NCBI GenBank assembly: GCA_018241525.1
Contig: JAFEDR010000011.1
Coordinates: 310,001 to 374,000, forward strand
DNA from: Pseudomonadota bacterium
GTDB lineage: Bacteria > Pseudomonadota > Gammaproteobacteria > Steroidobacterales > Steroidobacteraceae
DNA: 64,000 bases
Reading direction: 5' to 3'
Shown here: positions 57,964 through 64,000 of the stretch, piece after piece
Position numbering within the stretch: position 1 is the first letter of the stretch
Layout of the letters: every line of letters begins with the position of its first letter
Program-made: the position numbers and the translations under genes
Notes under the pieces: generated by a model
Seen by the model: the letters and a program-made list of their open reading frames with translations, nothing else
What the model was told of the DNA's origin: nothing
Databases searched by the model: none

Positions 57964-59376
57964 CTACTCGTGCCGCTCGGCGCGCGCGGCCGGCGCGCAG
58001 GCCGGGACGCGGCTCGCGAGCTGCTGCCAGTGGCCGGGGTTCACGGTCAGCGCGGCGGCGTCGAAGCTCAGCTGCAGCGGGTAGCGCCCCGGCAGCGCCC
58101 AGCGGGCCGCACCCACCGGCTCGAGCGCGCGTGCCGCCTCGGCATTGATCCCGTAGATCGCGCGCGGCCCGACCGCCTGCGCGGTCAGGTGTCCGCCCTC
58201 GACCGCGATCCTGAGGCACGCGCCGTCCGCGAACCGGTAGTCGCCGGCGGCGCGTGCCAGTGATTCGGCGGGCGGCGCCGCGACGGTCGGCAACGGCCAG
58301 GCGGGCTGCTCGGGCACCGAGGCGAGCACCGCATCCCACATGACTTCGGCCGCCAGCACGTCGAGGCCCGCCGCCTCGAACGGCGTCGGCGGGCCCTCGA
58401 GTTCATTGGTTGAAACGGCGTACAGCGTGTCGCCGTCGAATTCCGTCGCGAACGGCTGGATCGCGCGTGCCATCGAGGTGTGGACGATCGCCGCGAGGCG
58501 CTGCAGCTGCGCAGGCGAGAGCTTGCGGTTCACGACCACGAGGCTGACCGTGGTGTTGCCACGCGGCTCGGCCGGCCACTCGCCGCGGCTGACCGCCGGG
58601 AAGCGCGCCAGCAGGTCGGCGGTCCTGAGGTCTGCCGGCCAGCGTGGATCGCGGTAGCAGGCCGCCACCCGGCCGTCGCGTCCGGTCACGATGCCGACCG
58701 CATTGACGACGCTGAACGCCGCGATCTTGAGATCCCCGAAGCGCCGGAACGCGCCGCCCTCCCCGGAATACACGTTGCAGCCGAACAGCCGTCCGTGCTG
58801 TGCGAAGCTGCCGGCGCCGTGCGCGCCGAGCGGGAACTCGCCCGGCCGCGCGGCACGATACGCCGCCTGCGCGAGCCGCTTGTCGGGATAGACCTCGTTC
58901 AGCCGGCGGTCGCCGAGGTCGTAGATGATCGCGCCGACCGCGAAGCCGATGTTGTCCCAGGCGCCGCCCCGCAGCCCGTCGTCCTTCATCGCCGACTGCA
59001 CCGCGGTGGTCGCCTCGAGGCCGTAGGCGGAGCCGCCGGCGAAGACCACCGCGTCGACAGAGGCAAAGTCGTAGCCCTGGCGCAGGTAATCGGTGTTGAC
59101 GGTACCGGGACTGCCGCCACGGACGTCCACCGCGGCACTCGCCTTGCTCGCGAAGCTGAACACGGTGACGCCGGTGGGGCCCTGCGGGTACTCGCCGGTG
59201 CCGACGCGCAGCGCCGGCCAGTCGAAGTGCAGCCAGTGCTCGCCGGCGTTCACGCTCATCGGCAGCGTCGACTGGTCATCGCGCGGCTTCGGCCGAGGTG
59301 CCTCGGCGGGCGGGGCCGCCGCAGCGGCGAGTGCGGTACTGGCGGTCAGCGCGGCGAGGACCGTGCGTCGTTTCAT
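57964..59376 (-). CDS. P1/S58 family peptidase (DmpA/BapA-like aminopeptidase)
   Basis: This 470-residue protein has the signal peptide MKRRTVLAALTASTALAAAAA. The N-terminal nucleophile domain contains WPALRVGTGEYPQGPTGVTVFSF, VFAGGSAYGLEATTAVQSAM and the self-processing site RGNTTVSLVVVN (about 270-281), where cleavage before Thr would release the nucleophile. This family includes D-/beta-aminopeptidases. An extra C-terminal domain of about 100 residues (after 370) is not typical of DmpA. It overlaps the M28B gene by ATGA. Confidence 0.88.
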   Translation of the reverse strand: MKRRTVLAALTASTALAAAAAPPAEAPRPKPRDDQSTLPMSVNAGEHWLHFDWPALRVGTGEYPQGPTGVTVFSFASKASAAVDVRGGSPGTVNTDYLRQGYDFASVDAVVFAGGSAYGLEATTAVQSAMKDDGLRGGAWDNIGFAVGAIIYDLGDRRLNEVYPDKRLAQAAYRAARPGEFPLGAHGAGSFAQHGRLFGCNVYSGEGGAFRRFGDLKIAAFSVVNAVGIVTGRDGRVAACYRDPRWPADLRTADLLARFPAVSRGEWPAEPRGNTTVSLVVVNRKLSPAQLQRLAAIVHTSMARAIQPFATEFDGDTLYAVSTNELEGPPTPFEAAGLDVLAAEVMWDAVLASVPEQPAWPLPTVAAPPAESLARAAGDYRFADGACLRIAVEGGHLTAQAVGPRAIYGINAEAARALEPVGAARWALPGRYPLQLSFDAAALTVNPGHWQQLASRVPACAPAARAERHE

Positions 59377-61559
59377 CGTGGGCTCCCGGCAGGACGGTGC
59401 GCTTCGGCGGAGGTGATCTCGCGCTCGAGCGAGCGCAGCAGCGCGGCGTTGCGGTTGACGGCGGCCGTCAGCGCCGCCGCTTCGCGGACCGCGGTGGCCC
59501 AGTCGCCGGACTCCGCGGCCTCAGTCACGGCCGGCAGCTGCAGCGGGTCGTAGTTCGCGCGCTTGGCGTAGACCATGTGCTTGTACCACGGGCGCCGCGG
59601 CAGCCCCGCGGCGCTCGCCCAGTTCGCCTCGAGCGCGAGCAAGCCCTCGTCCAGCCGCCGCGCGAGCGTCGCGTCAATGCGGTCGGCTCCGAGCGCGCGT
59701 CCGACGGCCGTCGCGTAGGCCTTCCCGGCGCGCTCCAGCTCGCCGCTCGCGTCCTTGAGCGGCGCGAGGTCAAGATGGCCGGCGAGCGGCGTGCGTGCCG
59801 CGAGCTCGTCGGCAAACACCGCGATCTCGCGCCCGTAGCGCTCGTAGTCGAGCGGCAGCACGTCGGCGTCCGCCAGCCGCAGCGCGGTCGTCCCCCAGAA
59901 GCGCGCCATCTGCGCGTGGTAGCGAAAGCCCGGGTCGCCGAAATGATCCATCCAGTAGAAGTTGTCGTAGACCGAGTGGTAGACGCTCGGGTAGTAGTCC
60001 GGCCCGGCGAAGGTCGCAGTCATGGTCGGCCGCACGAGGAAGCTCAGGAACACGGTGTCGTCGGAGCTGCCGGGGATGCGGGTCTCGACGAGATCGTCGT
60101 CGCCGACCGGCCGGGGGTCCTCGGCCTTGGCGCGCTTGCGCTCGACGGCGGCGCGCCAGGCGGCGTGCAGCGAGCGGCCGGACGGATCCTCGAGGTCGCG
60201 GCTGACCTCGACCAGTAGCCGTGCCAGCGAGGGCACCGCGCTCACGTCGAAGTCGGGGCCCGACACGCCCTCGTCGACGTTCAGGTACGCGACCAGCTTA
60301 CGGCGCAGCTCGGCGGCGTGCTCCTCGCCCCACTCCGTCGAGCCGGTCAGCGCAACCTCCTCGGCATCCCAGCTGCACAGCACGAGCGTGCGCCGTGGCC
60401 GCCAGCCGTCGCGCTTGAGCTTACCGAGCGCGGCCGACACGCCGAGCAGCGCCGTCGTACCGCTCGAGGGATCGACAGCGCCGTATTCCCACGCATCGCG
60501 ATGGTTGCCGAGCAGCACCCACTCGTCGGGTCGCTCGCGCCCGTCGACGCGCGCCTCGACGACGTAGATAGGCTGGACGCTCGTGTCCATGTCGGCCCGG
60601 AAATGCACCCGCGCCTCGCCGCCGAGGTGATAGGTGATGGGTAGCCCGCCCTGCCAGCCGGCGGGTGCGGTGGGGCCGCCCATGTGCTCGAGCAGCGGTC
60701 GCGCGTCGTGCCAGGAGATGACGGTCGCCATGATCCGCGGCAGCGAGGTCGCCGCCTCGCGCGTGATGCGCTTCGCGCCCGGCACCGAGGCCCAGCCCGG
60801 CGTCAGCGGGTCCCCCGGCACCTCGAAATCGTAGGTGATCGCGCCGCGCTGGATATGCGTCTCCGGGCCGCGCGGGCCGTCCGGAATCGAAGTCTCCGGT
60901 CGGTAGCCGTCCTCGGCGGGATCGGAATAAATCAGCAGCGCCGCCGCGCCGTGCTGCTCGGCGACGAGCGCCTTGTAGCCGCGATAGCTGTAGGGGTTCG
61001 AGTAGCGCACCAGCACGATCTTGCCGCGCACGTCGATGCCCGCCCGGGCGAGCTCCGCGTAGTCTTCGGGATTGCCGCCGTGGGCGTACACGATCGGTGC
61101 CGTGACGTCCCCGGAGGCCGACATCGATACCCAGCCGCCGCGTACCCGGGGATTGCGCGTATCCGGGTCGGCCTCGTAGCCCGCCTCCCGCAGGCTCGCG
61201 GTGTAGGCGACCGGGCTCAGCATCTCGAGCGCGATCGAGCGCGGCTGCGAGTTCAGCACGTCGTAGCGGTGGATGGTGACGTGCTCGAGTCCCTGGCGGC
61301 GCCATTCGGCGGCGATGTACTCGGCGAGCTCGTGATTGCGCACCGAGCCTGCCGGATGCGGCTCGCGCGTCAGCTCGCGCAGCATCGTGCGTGCCTCGGC
61401 TTCGCTCGGCAGCGCCGCGAAGCGCTGCTCCAGCGCACGCTCGGCCGGCACGTGCGCGGCGCTGTAGCCACCGAGTGGTGCGGACGAGGGCGGCGGCGCC
61501 GCAGCCAGCGCGCCCGCCGCGGCGAACATCGCAAGCGGCAGCAGCACGCGGAGTCGCAT
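59373..61559 (-). CDS. Exported M28B peptidase, glutamate carboxypeptidase II-like
   Basis: This 728-residue protein has the signal peptide MRLRVLLPLAMFAAAGALAAA. The three-domain layout of glutamate carboxypeptidase II is present: a protease/PA region (GWVSMSASGDVTAPIVYAHGGNPEDYAELARAGIDVRGKIVLVRY), a dizinc catalytic domain (GNHRDAWEYGAVDPSSGTTALLGVSAAL, SWDAEEVALTGSTEWGEEH, VAYLNVDEGV, YPSVYHSVYDNFYWM) and the helical dimerisation domain at the end. It should release C-terminal acidic residues. Start ATG 61559; stop overlaps the S58 gene by ATGA. Confidence 0.92.
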   Translation of the reverse strand: MRLRVLLPLAMFAAAGALAAAPPPSSAPLGGYSAAHVPAERALEQRFAALPSEAEARTMLRELTREPHPAGSVRNHELAEYIAAEWRRQGLEHVTIHRYDVLNSQPRSIALEMLSPVAYTASLREAGYEADPDTRNPRVRGGWVSMSASGDVTAPIVYAHGGNPEDYAELARAGIDVRGKIVLVRYSNPYSYRGYKALVAEQHGAAALLIYSDPAEDGYRPETSIPDGPRGPETHIQRGAITYDFEVPGDPLTPGWASVPGAKRITREAATSLPRIMATVISWHDARPLLEHMGGPTAPAGWQGGLPITYHLGGEARVHFRADMDTSVQPIYVVEARVDGRERPDEWVLLGNHRDAWEYGAVDPSSGTTALLGVSAALGKLKRDGWRPRRTLVLCSWDAEEVALTGSTEWGEEHAAELRRKLVAYLNVDEGVSGPDFDVSAVPSLARLLVEVSRDLEDPSGRSLHAAWRAAVERKRAKAEDPRPVGDDDLVETRIPGSSDDTVFLSFLVRPTMTATFAGPDYYPSVYHSVYDNFYWMDHFGDPGFRYHAQMARFWGTTALRLADADVLPLDYERYGREIAVFADELAARTPLAGHLDLAPLKDASGELERAGKAYATAVGRALGADRIDATLARRLDEGLLALEANWASAAGLPRRPWYKHMVYAKRANYDPLQLPAVTEAAESGDWATAVREAAALTAAVNRNAALLRSLEREITSAEAHRPAGSPR

Positions 61560-61567
61560 CGCGGCGC

Positions 61568-63604
<2,037 letters not shown>

Positions 63605-63808
63605 GGGGCGGCGGATCCTCGGCGAGGAAAGGCGAGGGACGGCGTGGTTGCCCGCGCGGCGGGCGGCGACGGGTAACGCCACCCGCGGGGCCTGCGGAGG
63701 TTAGCACGGCCGCCGGGTGGTTCCGGCCGGCGCCGGTTGGTGGCACGCTTCGTCCCTCGCCGCTGGCCGACGGCCGGCGCACGCCACCGTTCCATCCGAG
63801 GGGGATCC

Positions 63809-64000
63809 ATGCGAATGCTTCTTGCCCTGACCGCGCTCATGGCGGCGCTCATGACCGCGCCCGGCAGCGTCGCCGCCGCCGAGGCGCCGGCCGACAAGTC
63901 GGCCGATGCCAAGGCCGCGAAGTCCGAGCCCAAGCCGGAGCAGTCCGTCACGCAGCACACGCTGCGAATGGGCGCGCAGAGCGTCGACTACACCGCCACC
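63809..64000 (+). CDS. S10 serine carboxypeptidase-like protein, start only
   Basis: The first 64 residues are visible and the frame is open at the window edge. A signal peptide (MRMLLALTALMAALMTAPGSVAA) is followed by a Lys/Ala/Pro-rich linker and the segment SVTQHTLRMGAQSVDYTAT, which matches the start of bacterial S10 carboxypeptidases (typically ...GxxxxYTATAGTL). A GAGGGGG Shine-Dalgarno precedes the ATG. The catalytic triad is outside the window, so the call is tentative. Confidence 0.65.
   Translation, partial: MRMLLALTALMAALMTAPGSVAAAEAPADKSADAKAAKSEPKPEQSVTQHTLRMGAQSVDYTAT

Overview
The window looks like chromosomal DNA from a very GC-rich proteobacterium. Codon third positions are almost all G or C, genes are tightly packed with many ATGA/GTGA overlaps, and GTG or TTG starts occur. 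An MSHA-type type IV pilus locus, porin-like outer-membrane proteins, Tat-exported GMC dehydrogenases and many exported peptidases suggest an aerobic, free-living Gammaproteobacterium, perhaps near Steroidobacterales, Nevskiales or Xanthomonadales. A betaproteobacterium cannot be excluded from sequence alone.

Left third (1-16.6 kb, all on the minus strand): a sensor-plus-pilus block. In transcription order it holds a membrane PAS protein without a kinase domain, a NarL-type response regulator, a compact MSHA-like pilus operon (mshI, pilN-like, mshJ, mshK, mshL, mshE, mshG, mshA, mshC, mshD, mshO, mshP), a soluble histidine kinase with about seven PAS domains, and a second PAS kinase cut by the window edge. 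MshE carries both N-terminal c-di-GMP-binding motifs.

Middle (16.7-44.9 kb): short accessory operons. These are a YceI / cytochrome b561 / YceI operon; a LysR regulator divergent from a CDGSH iron-sulfur protein; a persulfide dioxygenase-rhodanese fusion followed by a TlpA-like thioredoxin, a flavodoxin-like protein and a TSUP exporter; a CPBP protease divergent from a cupredoxin/porin-like pair; an M50 protease with a DUF2167 protein; an orphan MASE1 histidine kinase; an exported prolyl oligopeptidase; a metallo-beta-lactamase hydrolase; a Tat-exported GMC dehydrogenase with its small subunit; a fatty acid hydroxylase and a desaturase; an MsrPQ-like cytochrome b plus molybdoenzyme pair; and an ArsR-SRPBCC pair.

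Right third (44.9-64 kb): a flavin monooxygenase, then a 2.4-kb segment bounded by the 3' part of tRNA-Gly(CCC) and a 21/22-nt copy of it. That segment encodes a TIR-TM-FlgO/TolB-like-TPR protein whose composition differs from its neighbours. Beyond the tRNA come a glutathione S-transferase, a second GMC/small-subunit pair, and a run of exported peptidases and amidohydrolases (M28, two amidohydrolases, threonine aldolase, P1/S58, M28B, S9 and the start of an S10 enzyme) that looks like a peptide-scavenging locus.

Four intergenic spacers (before mshA, mshI, the cupredoxin gene and the fatty acid hydroxylase gene) carry GTGA-N6-TCAC palindromes of CRP/Clp type. No CRISPR array, rRNA, integrase or transposase was seen. 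Long open frames on the strand opposite these genes are GC-bias artefacts and are not annotated.
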